A DNA stretch of 12,768 nucleotides from Chromera velia. Taxonomy: Eukaryota > Sar > Chromeraceae. The notes beneath the pieces were generated by a model. The model was given only the letters and a program-made list of their open reading frames with translations, had not been told where the DNA came from and did no database searches. The stretch is taken from positions 6,006 to 18,773 of the forward strand of contig JAHBMJ010002461.1 in the NCBI GenBank assembly GCA_018398765.1, given 5' to 3'. How positions within the stretch are numbered: position 1 is the first letter of the stretch; each line of letters begins with the position of its first letter. Positions 1 to 8,711 of this stretch are shown here, one piece after another. Made by a program: the position numbers and the translations under genes.

Positions 1-43
<43 letters not shown>

Positions 44-47
44 GATT
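1..47. repeat. (AG)n microsatellite
   Basis: Nearly perfect AG dinucleotides run from position 2 to 36 and then decay to AGAAAGAGAAG. Read on the minus strand this is a (CT)n pyrimidine tract, lying inside the kinesin intron that leaves the window on the left. It may serve as, or be mistaken for, a polypyrimidine tract. Confidence 0.95.
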
Positions 48-209
48 GAGAATGCAAATCGTGTGACGGAGAGGCGTACGAAAGAGAGGAGCGGAGAGGA
101 GAGGAGAAAAAACGAATCATTCGAGGAGAAAGAGCTCGCAGAGGGCGCAAGAAACAAGAAAGCATGGGCGAAGAACAGAAGAGAAGAAAACAGAACAGTC
201 TCAGCTGAC

Positions 210-346
210 CTCCTTCTTGTCCCACCATGGTGTGCGTTTTGCCAGTTCCTGTCTGTCCGTATGCGAACAGAGTGCCGTTGTATCCCTCCATGACACTCTC
301 CACGATCTCCAACGCTGTCTCATCGTAGATCGTCTGTTGCGTTGAG
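210..346 (-). CDS. Kinesin exon 3 with the P-loop
   Basis: The acceptor is TTCATCGCAG (AG at 348-347). The exon encodes [17 protein letters not shown] and then the Walker A region [11 protein letters not shown], ending GQEG plus one base. The donor GTCAGC begins at 209. This is the most conserved stretch of any kinesin, and it identifies the gene on its own. Confidence 0.93.
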
Positions 347-977
347 CTGCGATGAACAGAAAAGGTTTTTTTCTTAATATTCCTGCCTTCATGCTGTCTA
401 GAAGGCAGACAATACCATCGGAACAGACTGATGCAACACCTCGTGCAACAAGTGTCCAATCTTAGAGGAAGACATCAATCCCAAGAATGCATGACCTCCG
501 TACAGCAATGGGGCCATGTGTACATGGCCGTCCGGAAATCAGCATTGTGCTTTCATCACAGAGATCCAGTACAGAAATCTGATCAAATCACAGAAGTCTC
601 GAAGGCAAGCGCGAAGGCCAAAACAACAGACACCTGCAGACTGACTTCCAGTCGTAGACGGAGTCGTAAGTGAAGTCCTTCTCGGCTTCTCTCGCCTCTT
701 TGCTTTTCGGCTTTCGTACGGACACGACCCCGGCTTTTGTCTTCATCTCGATGATGCACTCTCTGCCGTCCGTCTTTTCCTGACTGCTCATGGGTCGGCA
801 TCTGCAAAGAAGGGTAGCAAGGGAAGTCAGTAGACCGAAGAAGAGCGTTCAACATGTGCAGTGTTGTTTACAAGAGAGGAGGAGCGTTGCAAAGACTGCT
901 TACCGTATGACCACGCGGACACACTCGGATTTCTTTGCAGCCAAGGCTGCCGCCTCTTTTTTCGCTTCCTCGGTCAT
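210..977 (-). CDS. Kinesin motor protein, kinesin-2-like, 5' part of gene (three exons, gene continues off left edge)
   Basis: Plus-end-directed microtubule motors of the kinesin-2 class drive intraflagellar transport. Three minus-strand exons join in phase: 977-904, 801-646 and 346-210. Exon 1 ends in VRVVIR, exon 2 opens with CRPMSSQEK and ends at YDW, and exon 3 carries [25 protein letters not shown] and a complete P-loop (GQTGTGKT, 258-235). Both complete introns are GT-AG (903-802 and 645-347), and the split codons give Arg and Asn, exactly as the family expects. The YDWN...YDET signature is closest, from memory, to the KIF3B/FLA8 branch of kinesin-2; I infer that subfamily rather than prove it. 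The chosen ATG (977-975) gives a 25-residue leader like other kinesin-2s. An in-frame ATG at 1109 would add 44 residues. Switch I, switch II, stalk and tail lie outside the window. No frame damage is seen, so the gene looks alive. Confidence 0.9.
646..801 (-). CDS. Kinesin exon 2
   Basis: The exon is preceded by a pyrimidine tract and TTTGCAG (acceptor AG at 803-802) and ends before the donor GTCAGT at 645. Its first base completes the Arg codon, followed by CRPMS, the kinesin nucleotide-pocket RxRP-type motif. It then encodes a charged loop and [10 protein letters not shown]. It ends with AA of a split Asn codon. Confidence 0.88.
904..977 (-). CDS. Kinesin exon 1
   Basis: This exon encodes a short Ala/Lys-rich leader ([18 protein letters not shown]) followed by the first motor beta strand, CVRVVIR. 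The last codon is split after CG, and the donor GTAAGC follows at 903. The frame is open back to an ATG at 1109-1107, so the true start could lie upstream. Confidence 0.8.
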
Positions 978-1109
978 CCTCGGAGCGACACCAGTATGAT
1001 GCTGCAGCAACGTCTGTACGTTTCTTCTGTTTGGACCTAGAAGGAAGCTTCCTTCTTTGATCTCCTCCTCACAGCTCACGCCCAGCTGGTTCCAATCTTG
1101 AGCAGTCAA

Positions 1110-1498
1110 CCGTCAGGGTTTGGGAGATGTTCAGAGGTGCCTGTGTGCACTGTGCAGCCCAGCAACAAGTGATCTGGCACAGCCATACGACGTCACGCAT
1201 GCACTGTCGTCGAAAATATATATACGTTTTCGTTAACAATTCGTATCGATGTCCAATCACCCCCGGCGTCTATAGGCGACCCCTCTATGAGGGTTGGCGC
1301 GGGTGGCGGGGAGCATGAAATCTCGGAGACCCCCCCCCCTTCAGGAGACCCGCGGGCGGCGGGGAGGTTTTGTTCTCCATAGACCCCCCCCCCAATACAT
1401 CGCGCCCGGCCCTCTACGGAGAAGGGTACCGTACGTGCGTATCCCGACCTTCCACCACCACCACCCCCCTATTAACCCACCCCTGAAGTCATCTGCAA
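1110..1498. other. Spacer upstream of the kinesin start, C-rich
   Basis: No coding signal is visible. Two long C runs (about 1330-1340 and 1384-1393), both following a GA or AGA step, stand in GC-rich sequence from 1260 to 1500. The kinesin promoter and 5' leader on the minus strand must lie here or between 978 and 1110. No TATA-like element stands out. Confidence 0.4.
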
Positions 1499-1935
1499 GA
1501 AAAAAGAAAAAGAAGCGCGAAACAGAGAAAGAAAAGCAGACGAGAAAGTAGCAAAAGCCAAAAGAAAAGAGACAGAGACTCTTGCACATGAAGAAGAGAG
1601 AAAGAGAATTGCAAAAGAAGAATTAGAAAGGGCCAAAATAGAGAGAAGGGAGGCAAGCAAGAAACACGAAAGGATAAAAAGAAAAAGAGAACAGAGGGAC
1701 CGTACGAGAAGAACATAAAGAATAATAAATCAATTGAAAGAAAACAGAGGCGGATAGAGTATATAGAGAGCCCTCTCAATAAGAAAGGAAGTACACCGAA
1801 AAAACAGGATGCTAAATAATAAGATAGCGAGAGGGAACAAAAAACTTTTCCAGATAGAAGGAAGCGTAAGGGAAAGAAAGGAAGCAGAGATTCTGAATAG
1901 GGAAAAAGAAGACAGGCAGAATTAAAATTTGTGTA
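1499..1935 (+). pseudogene. Relic of a highly charged, coiled-coil-like protein
   Basis: Three plus-strand frame segments in different frames read as coherent Lys/Arg/Glu/Ala-rich protein. The first, 1499-1717, includes ADEKVAKAKRKETETLAHEE and later EELERAKIERREASKKHE. The second, about 1719-1804, includes SIERKQRRIEYIESPL. The third, about 1806-1922, includes KKLFQIEGSVRERKEAEI. None begins with an ATG, and the first two are ended by stops at which another frame continues in the same style. The balanced mix of Ala, Leu, Ile and Val with charged residues is better than expected for a plain purine-rich tract. It could be the ORF1 or linker region of a LINE, or an exon of a host coiled-coil protein. 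I do not recognise a family. Confidence 0.4.
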
Positions 1936-2166
1936 TACCTTCCTAGCTTAGTACCTGAGTATACCAATAAAAAAACAATAGCTATGACGGAGCCAGGCCG
2001 GGGTAGGAACCGGGAGCTAATGTATAGTCTAGCAGTGAGATCTCTTTGTGGATCGAACTGTTTCTGCTTAGTCCATCATACTGGCTGATTACACTTTGAA
2101 AACAATCGATCCCGAATGGCATACTCAACATAAATCACCTTATCATACCTTATCTCGGAATGACTC

Positions 2167-2211
2167 GTGCTATCACCTTAAGATAGTACATACATCGCAA
2201 TCAAATCAATT
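2167..2211 (+). repeat. 45-bp repeat, copy 1 (AT-rich version)
   Basis: This copy matches 6587-6631 at 40 of 45 positions, with no gaps. Both copies contain CTATC-N7-GATAG, a short inverted repeat centred on CCTTAA. All five mismatches are transitions, with T or A in this copy and C or G in the other. It stands at the left entry to the AT-rich domain. Confidence 0.85.
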
Positions 2212-2358
2212 CTCCCCTTGGCCGGAAGTATACTGGATGCAGCCAGGCAATTCAAAACAACATACCGATACGTAACAGTCAATGCAGTAGTATAGTGTGG
2301 ATAGTACACTGTACTGCAGTGGAATTCCAATGTACTCAAATCCTTTTCATTAACTCTG

Positions 2359-2375
2359 ATAGTACAATGTACTAT
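2359..2375. repeat. Perfect 17-bp palindrome
   Basis: The arms ATAGTACA and TGTACTAT flank a single A. A similar word reappears in altered form near 4210. It could form a short cruciform or bind a dimeric protein, but its function is unknown. Confidence 0.8.
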
Positions 2376-2426
2376 TCTATCTGTACTATTAAAAAACAAA
2401 ATTTACACTATTCTATCTGTACTATT
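2371..2426 (+). repeat. Two-copy tandem repeat, 36-bp period
   Basis: The same 20 bases, starting ACTATTCTAT, occur at 2371-2390 and 2407-2426, and each copy is followed by an A-rich run. The spacing of 36 bp suggests a small tandem duplication in the AT-rich domain. Confidence 0.85.
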
Positions 2427-2828
2427 TAAAAAAAAAATCTACTAAGTTTCCTAGGCATTCCTAGGAGTTTTCTACTATAGGTTTTAACACTGTTTAGATA
2501 TAATTTAACATTACTCACACTGTATGAAGCTATGTGTTCGATTAACATGTAACTTTGAATATGTTCTTTTATTATATTTGTATAAATCATCATCATAATC
2601 TCTATTACTATTAATTTACTAGGTTTTCTAGAACTTTTAAAAAGTGATGATTGAGGGTTTTTTCATGCATGCCGCGCCCCCATATATGAGAGGCAGATCT
2701 AACCTAGTTTGTAAAGTGTTTATTCTCAGTATATGGATTTTTTTAGGATGGCTTTTGGCTGAAAAAATAAAAAACCGCTGTACCGTTTTTTTAATGCCTT
2801 GCCTAGGATCGATCTAGGATCATAGTTG

Positions 2829-2925
2829 CACAAGTACACTGTATTACACTGTACTACACTGTTACAGTATTGTACTATACTACTGTACTATAATATCTAC
2901 ACTGTACTGTACTACTGTACTAGAT
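2829..2925 (+). repeat. CTGTA-type degenerate minisatellite, left block
   Basis: Repeated ACACTGTA, CTGTACTA and GTACTATAC words run across about 95 bp with irregular spacing. A related, shorter array lies at 4070-4115. Confidence 0.75.
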
Positions 2926-3071
2926 CTTAAAAAAAAATTTCTTCTATTTCTAGTGTCCAAAAGGGTCTCTTAACCTACATTAATACTCTATCAACGTGTG
3001 CTAAGTTATGATATAGTAATGATGAATTGCGGTAACTTAGAGAAAGCTTCCAAAAGAATTGAAACTATATG

Positions 3072-3072
3072 T

Positions 3073-3101
<29 letters not shown>
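3072..3101. repeat. (TA)n microsatellite
   Basis: About 15 uninterrupted TA units lie just beyond the last readable segment of the minus-strand gene relic. Confidence 0.95.
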
Positions 3102-3104
<3 letters not shown>

Positions 3105-3106
<2 letters not shown>

Positions 3107-3827
3107 ATTCATATACCATCATTACAATAGTCCTAGCAACAGTCTCAGCAGTCTGCCCCCCCCCCCCCCCNCTGTCCCTTCTATCAGACTCAGAAAGGAG
3201 CCCCTCTGAACTCCAGTATGATGTTCTTTAGGTATTTAACTGCCATCTCTCTATCCAACTCATTATCGAATGCCTCCGCTGACTCAGCAGACGCAAGGTC
3301 AAATCCCTGCAGGCCCAAAATCTGTGTCTCTCTTCTATAGTGCCCCGGGCCGGCGTTCCTCTGATGAACCCTCTGGAGGTGGAGGTTGGCGGAGGTTGGC
3401 GTGTGTGGTGACCAGCAAATCCTAGTGCGGCTAGGTGAGACGGTTTTTCTTCTCAGAGTAAACCTGGTCGTAGAGAGAGAACCTCTGCTCTGAGACCTCC
3501 GCCGTGTTAGCAGCCTGAAAGACCTCCGTGGTGAGGGTGGCGTTCTTGGGGGCTGCTTTCACAAGGTCGTCCCGGCGCCACCAGGAGAGGTAACCGTTGT
3601 CTACCTTGTGCCACCTTGTTATCCGACGATATACAACTAAGCTGAAGAGCGGGCATTGCAGCCTGTACTGCCTAAGGCTTGCACCATTTCGACATTATCT
3701 ACAAAGATATCGTTACCCTAGATTTCCTCCACCCCTCAACTTCAATATAGAAAACCTTATCTAAAGACCCGAGGGGTAGAACAGAAACATTGCATTTTCG
3801 TGGTTGAGAGGCTTCACTTGAAGCCAT
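3105..3827 (-). pseudogene. Broken small gene of unknown family, possible GRIP-like C-terminus
   Basis: Coherent minus-strand protein is readable from an ATG in a favourable context (AAAAAGATGG). It falls into consecutive segments in shifting frames. Segment 1 is 3827-3702 (MASSEASQPRKCNVSVLPLG, then YIEVEGWRKS), ending in TAG. Segment 2 is about 3717-3640 (NDIFVDNVEMVQALG), ending in TAG. Segment 3 is about 3646-3434 (RWHKVDNGYLSWWRRDDLVK and SLYDQVYSEKKNRL), ending in TAG. Segment 4 is about 3438-3193 (ASAESAEAFDNELDREMAVK, then YLKNIILEF), ending in TGA. Beyond the poly-C/N tract, 3155-3105 reads TAETVARTIVMMVYEF. The joins overlap with no missing stretch, so single-base indels explain them better than introns. 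YLKNIILEF and TVARTIVMMVYEF resemble helices of the GRIP Golgi-targeting domain; this is a weak inference from memory. Segment 3 is Trp-rich and unrecognised. Confidence 0.55.
3156..3171. repeat. Poly-C tract with ambiguous base N
   Basis: Fifteen C residues are followed by an N at 3171, the only ambiguous base in the window. The true tract length is therefore unknown, and frame continuity of the minus-strand relic across it cannot be judged. Confidence 0.95.
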
Positions 3828-4017
3828 CTTTTTCTCTAATTTATGTTTTAGAACATAAACTTTAACTATTTACTATTCACTATCTTAAATTACTATAAAA
3901 ACATAATGAAAACTCACTAAAACACTAGTAGAAAGTTACTAAAACGTGGCTTATAAACATGTTAAACATGCTAAAACTTAGCTTAAAAGCTTATAAAAAG
4001 ATAGTGGGACGAGTGGC

Positions 4018-4060
4018 AGGCGGCCCGCCTACCTTAGTGAGGCAGGGCGGGGCGGGCCGC
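4018..4060. repeat. GC-rich hairpin in AT-rich DNA
   Basis: The 10-bp arms GCGGCCCGCC (4020-4029) and GGCGGGCCGC (4051-4060) are perfectly complementary around a 21-nt loop. The left arm also sits in a 13-bp odd palindrome, AGGCGG-C-CCGCCT (4018-4030). The element is almost pure G/C, while the flanks are strongly A/T. Confidence 0.8.
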
Positions 4061-4069
4061 TCGAATTAT

Positions 4070-4115
4070 ACTGTACTGTACTGTACTAGTTTTGCTTCTA
4101 CACTGTACTGTACTA
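4070..4115 (+). repeat. CTGTA-type minisatellite, right block
   Basis: ACTGT units repeat from 4070 to 4089 and again from 4101 to 4115. They match the style of the array at 2829-2925 and lie just before a CTAGGATCGATC word, as that word also lies near the left array. Confidence 0.8.
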
Positions 4116-4260
4116 GTACAACTATGTCTAGGATGGACCCTAGGATCGATCGATAGTCCTTAAGATCGACGTATAGTACTGACTATAGTAGTCACTGTAC
4201 TATTCTATTGTAGCATACGATAGTACAATGTATTATCCTATCCTAACTATGTGCAGTAGC

Positions 4261-6586
4261 AGTAGAAAACAATTAAAGCATTGCCAAGAGGTGGACAGAG
4301 CAGACAGACACTTAGATGGCAAAGAATACCGAGAACATTGAATTTCGCGTTTACTCATGTTAACAACAGTGCAAGCAAGACAGTGAACACACCCACAACA
4401 CAGTGATAGACGTTCATGCATGTTAAAGCTCAAGATCATTAATTTGATCAAATCAATACCCACTTCTGAATCATTTGATGTCCCTCACTTCTATCTTAGT
4501 TTCTATCAAAAGCAATTTAAACTGCAAAAGTGCGGTAGATTAAAATAAAATGAACAAGGCTTCAACTCATGAAGAGCGCATACAAGAAATTAAAAAATCA
4601 GAGCTGATCTCACACATGAGATACAGATTTACATAAGCAGACTTCCTCCCAATGGCACTCCCCTAACTGACGTTCACCTACAAAAGTAAGCTAAGACCAA
4701 ACTGTTGTATAAGATGGTGGTGGTTTTCTTTGAAGGAAATATTGCATGAACGTTACAGTGACTGTGTCTCTTACACTGCTTGCTTCTGCTCTGCGTTTTT
4801 TTTTCTTCTAGTTGTGCATCTTTTCGCTTCCTACCTCCTTTGGTCAAACACATTTCTCCCCAGATAAATCAAGGCCTGGAAAGCAAAGTGAAGGAACAAG
4901 GCAGAAAGAAGAGATAAAAGACAGAAAGAAAAGAAAATAGAAGTGAAGAGACAGAAGGAGAAACAGAAGCACTCACATATAAAAAAAGAATTCTCTTACC
5001 GCTATTCAGTCTATCTACACTGTTTAATGAGCGAGCTCATTGAGAGTGTCCCCTACTAACACCTCCATCTCCACCCGCCTATACAAATGCAACTAAGGTC
5101 TTTCTGTAGAATAGTTAAACCTTGATACAAGCAAAGCAAAGGTGGGTAGCGCTGAAGCGAAAGCAAGAAGTATACAACAGATTGCAGAAAGACCAAAGCA
5201 GAAAAAAAAATAAAAACAGACTCAAGGAAGTCAGACTCCGTCTTTACAGAAATATATGACAAGCCAAACTACTGCCCCTACAATCCTTTTTTGCCCTCAG
5301 AATTCTATTTTTCATTTCAAATCAAAGCTGCCGTACAACACATAACTACATATGTGTGCATAACACTTGAAAGAATAGAGAAAGAAACGATTGATAAGAG
5401 AGACGGACGGAAAGAGAGAGACATGTACGGATCTATGAAAAAGACAGAAGCTAGAGGCAAAAGAGGAAAATAGAGACTACCGTCGCCCGCGCGTGCAAGT
5501 CAATAAAGGACCAAGTTGAAAACCTAGATCAACAAAGGGCTTGCCGCTCCGACGGCAGAAGAACGTTCATCCAGCCAGGTGGTAAAAGGAAGCAATAAAA
5601 CAAAAGACACACACTTTCTCCACTCCGTTCTGCACAGAGCAGGTCGGCGCTTATCATGCACTTGAGCATTCCCTCTCAGCAATCACTGTGGAGACGGAGG
5701 AAGAGTCTGGCGTGCGACCAACCTACCTTCTTCAACTCACGTGAATCCCCGACAGCCCAGCCGCTAGACACAACACAATGCTAATCGATCATTTAAATGA
5801 GACGGCTGAATAAGGAGTACAAGATAGTGCAAGCCTTGCTGGATACTTGAAAGGCAAATCCTCATATGCAGATACAGCAGCCAGCGCACACTTATTGCTG
5901 CATGCAGACTATGCACTCATACAGAAGAAAGACAAGTGCACTTCCTTCAGGTCATGATCCTGGCAGCACTGCTCATTTCTTTCTCTGTGTTCAGGTTCTT
6001 TCTTTCCCGAGTTTTCGTTTATCGACTTCATTACTTCCTGACAGCATCTTTCACACTAATGCTCCATAAACCAGTAGAAACAACCACACCACTCAACAGC
6101 TCCTCTCTTCTCTGCAAACAGGTCTGTCAAGGTCTGTCTTCCCGCCTTCCACTTCATCATGCCTCCTCAGGACCGCTCAGGACAGCTAGAGGACGTCAGA
6201 GAAAAGAGGAAGAAACATAATCAGAAAGGAAGAAATGCAATCTATATCATGCATTCAAGCTGCTCTGCAAAACTCACTCATTCAGGTATATAAACTCAAA
6301 CGTGCCGCTGATCGAGCAGTGACTTAACATAGACCCCCCCCGAATCTGTAGCTCGTTGGCTGAGTTCACCCTCCCAAGTTTGTCTCATCGTCTGCTTTTC
6401 TGTCCTGAGTACTATCTTTGAGAAATACAATTTTGATCTCTCTTGTATGTGTAGTGCTTGGTTATGTGTGGCTGCTGCAGTAGAATGGTTGTGAGTCTAA
6501 TCTTCTTCTGCATGCTCTCTGAGTTACTTGTCCGGATTTTATTGACCTTCTTGCCTGCCTTGTTGAAGCATCGTCGTAAAGATTTT
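4261..6586. other. Long gene-poor stretch
   Basis: I see no convincing coding segment on either strand. Open frames here are short and lack family motifs or plausible splice borders. Notable composition features are A/G-rich tracts at about 4870-4980 and 5370-5470, a T-rich patch near 4796-4806, a TATATAA word near 6285 and a C run at 6333-6341. It may be further decayed mobile-element sequence or intergenic DNA. Confidence 0.4.
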
Positions 6587-6631
6587 GTGCTATCACCTTA
6601 AGATAGCGCATGCATCGCGATCAAATCAACT
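6587..6631 (+). repeat. 45-bp repeat, copy 2 (C/G version)
   Basis: This is the partner of 2167-2211, 4420 bp away. Its right end runs straight into the reverse-transcriptase reading frame (the first RT-like residues, QINWQKEIK, begin about 6622), so the repeat spans or abuts the 5' boundary of the LINE fragment. Confidence 0.85.
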
Positions 6632-7470
6632 GGCAGAAAGAAATCAAAAGAGTAAGGGCGGGGACAGGAGCAATAAAAAACGCCATAAGCATAGAAGAAG
6701 TAAAAAAGGCTATTCACAAGGCAGGAAACCTAAGAAAGGCAGCAGGAAAGGATGGTATGCCCCCGGGGGTGCTAAAAATAATAAAAAAGTATCGGAATGC
6801 GGTTGATCTCTATACCTATCTCTTTTCTGTCTCAGCACGATACATATGGTGGCTGAAAGATGCCGAAAGGCTGGAACGACTTGCCAATCGCTCCGGTCTC
6901 AAAGCTGGGAAAGATGTAGGCTCTTCTGGGGGTGTGGAGACTCATACACTTAGCCTCTGCAGTAGCAAAGTGTGGGGAACTGGTGATGAGGGGGGCAAGT
7001 GAGGAAGAATTTCAAAGGATGCACATGGACTCTGCAAGACCTTTTCAGTTTGCATACAAAAAAAGATCAGATACACTCGACACAATTTTTTTTTTATTGA
7101 ATAATGTTGCTTGTGTTCTTATGCTTTTTATTGCTTTTTTAGATTTTACGAGGGCGTTTGATAAAGTGAAACACAAAAAGCTGTACAGACAGCTGAAGAA
7201 AAACAAGTTGTCAGACTGGATGGCTAATTGGATTGTAGAGTTGGTAAGAAACATCAGGATGAGAGTGAAAGAAACGAACTGGTGGTGGAGAAAAAGGAAA
7301 AGAGGAAAGCAAGGAGGTCTGGCAGGGCCTGTTATTTATTCCATATATATTAATGATATGCCTGCTGAAATAAGAAGGAGAGTAGACAGAGAACTGGAGG
7401 GAGACAGGCGATAGGCGGGAAGGATAAAGGCAAAGGTGGACACACAATGAACTTTGACGCAGGTCTGTAT

Positions 7471-7492
7471 GCAGACGACCTAGGCAGACGAC
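7471..7492 (+). repeat. 13-bp direct duplication in the YADD codons
   Basis: GCAGACGAC occurs at 7471-7479 and again at 7484-7492, with CTAG between, so a 13-bp unit is repeated next to itself. The first copy encodes the Ala-Asp-Asp of YADD. Because 13 is not a multiple of three, the extra unit shifts the frame; downstream RT-like protein resumes at 7493 in the new frame. Confidence 0.9.
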
Positions 7493-8711
7493 GCGTTTCT
7501 TGAGTCAAAGGAGGAAAAGGGTTTTAAGGCACTGCTGAAGGGAGCGGAAGGCTATACAAAAGACATAGAAGTTCCTCTTTCAACCAAGTCAAGATCAATA
7601 TTCTTCATGTGGGGGGAGGGGAGAGACCGGGAAAGAAGGAAGACATATGAGTTTAGTTTGGCTGGAGGGGAACTGAAAAGGGCATCTGAATACCCATACC
7701 TGGGCCTCTTGATAACAAACGACTGTTCGATAAAAAAAATGATAGATGAAAGATACACAAAGACAGAAAGAGCTTTCTGCTCCTTAAAAGCAAAGATAGC
7801 AGTCGCAGGTGAGCTGCCTCTAAGTGTTTGTTTTGAGTGGTTCAAACAGACAGTCAGGGCAGTAACTGTTTGGCTATATGGCTGTGAAATCCACAGGGGC
7901 ATAAAAAAGAGTTTCGAGAAATTTAACCAGTTATACAGAAGTTTGTGAGGTGGGTGTTGGGCATACGAGAAAAAGAAAGCGTCATATCAATGTATTTAGA
8001 GGGGGGTCTTCTTCCGATCGAGCTGGGGGTAGCAGATCGGATATTGACATGGGGGGCTGCTGTTCTGAAAAAAAAAAAGAGAATCCCCTCTTTTTCAATG
8101 GCATGTGTTGATCGATGCAGTTCAGAGAGGAGTGGACAGCAGATTAAAGGGAAAGGAAATGTATCCATATCAGCTCTTCCCCCACTTAGAAGAGAGTGCA
8201 AGAGCGCTATATAACAGAGATGAACACCCCGGGGCCGTTTAAGATAAGAAGAGCACCAGCACAGGCAGGCCAACAGCCTTCTTGTGAGATAAGAGACAGA
8301 ATAGTTAGATGGTTGAGAGAAAAAAACGTAGATGAGATGGAAAAAAGAAAGAAGAAAGTGTTTAAGAGGCAGGTAGAATAAACAATCAAGACAAGAAAGA
8401 GAGAAGAACAGGTAAGACTGAGTTAGTTCGAAAGGGTTTCAGGTTGGCACAGAGGGGTTTAGAATGGAAATCGCCTTCATTTGTGGTCTTTCCTTGAGAA
8501 AGAAGAAAATGCAGAAAGAAACACTGGTACACTCTGTGCAAGCATCAGAGAAGAAGATATTCGAAAAGCCCCCTCTTGCTATACCAAGCCGGCGCCCTAG
8601 TCAGTGCATAGAAGGAGAGCAGCATTCAGACTTGGAGAAAGAAGCTTCGCCGTCACAAAAGGAAGAGTGCCGCAGAAAGGTGAACAGAGAGTGCTACTTC
8701 AGAAACGAATT

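Larger units (their letters stand above)
2167..4260. mobile_element. AT-rich repetitive domain, unclassified
   Basis: Base composition changes sharply from the flanks: TA-rich DNA with recurrent CTGTACTA and CCTAGGATCGATC words. Similar blocks occur near both ends: GATAGTACAATGTA at 2358 and again near 4210, CTGTA-type minisatellite near 2830 and 4070, and the AGGATCGATC word near 2806 and 4141. This arrangement suggests one decayed element or nested insertions. I cannot define terminal inverted repeats or a target-site duplication. A GC-richer island at 3190-3650 carries the minus-strand gene relic. Confidence 0.4.

Noticed and set aside
201-392. Minus-strand frame with an ATG across the kinesin exon
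   Set aside because: It is a wrong frame through exon 3; the real frame has no ATG and carries the P-loop.
1472-1779. Minus-strand hydrophobic ORFs (Phe/Leu/Ser-rich)
   Set aside because: They are the reverse of the purine-rich plus-strand relic, so the composition is forced; no membrane-protein family is recognised.
6283-6293. TATATAA word as a promoter for the LINE
   Set aside because: LINE promoters are usually internal and TATA-less, and no intact coding region follows.
1325-6341. Similar ATAGACCCCCCC strings near 1379 and 6330
   Set aside because: The shared core is short and mostly a C run; flanks differ, so common origin is not supported.
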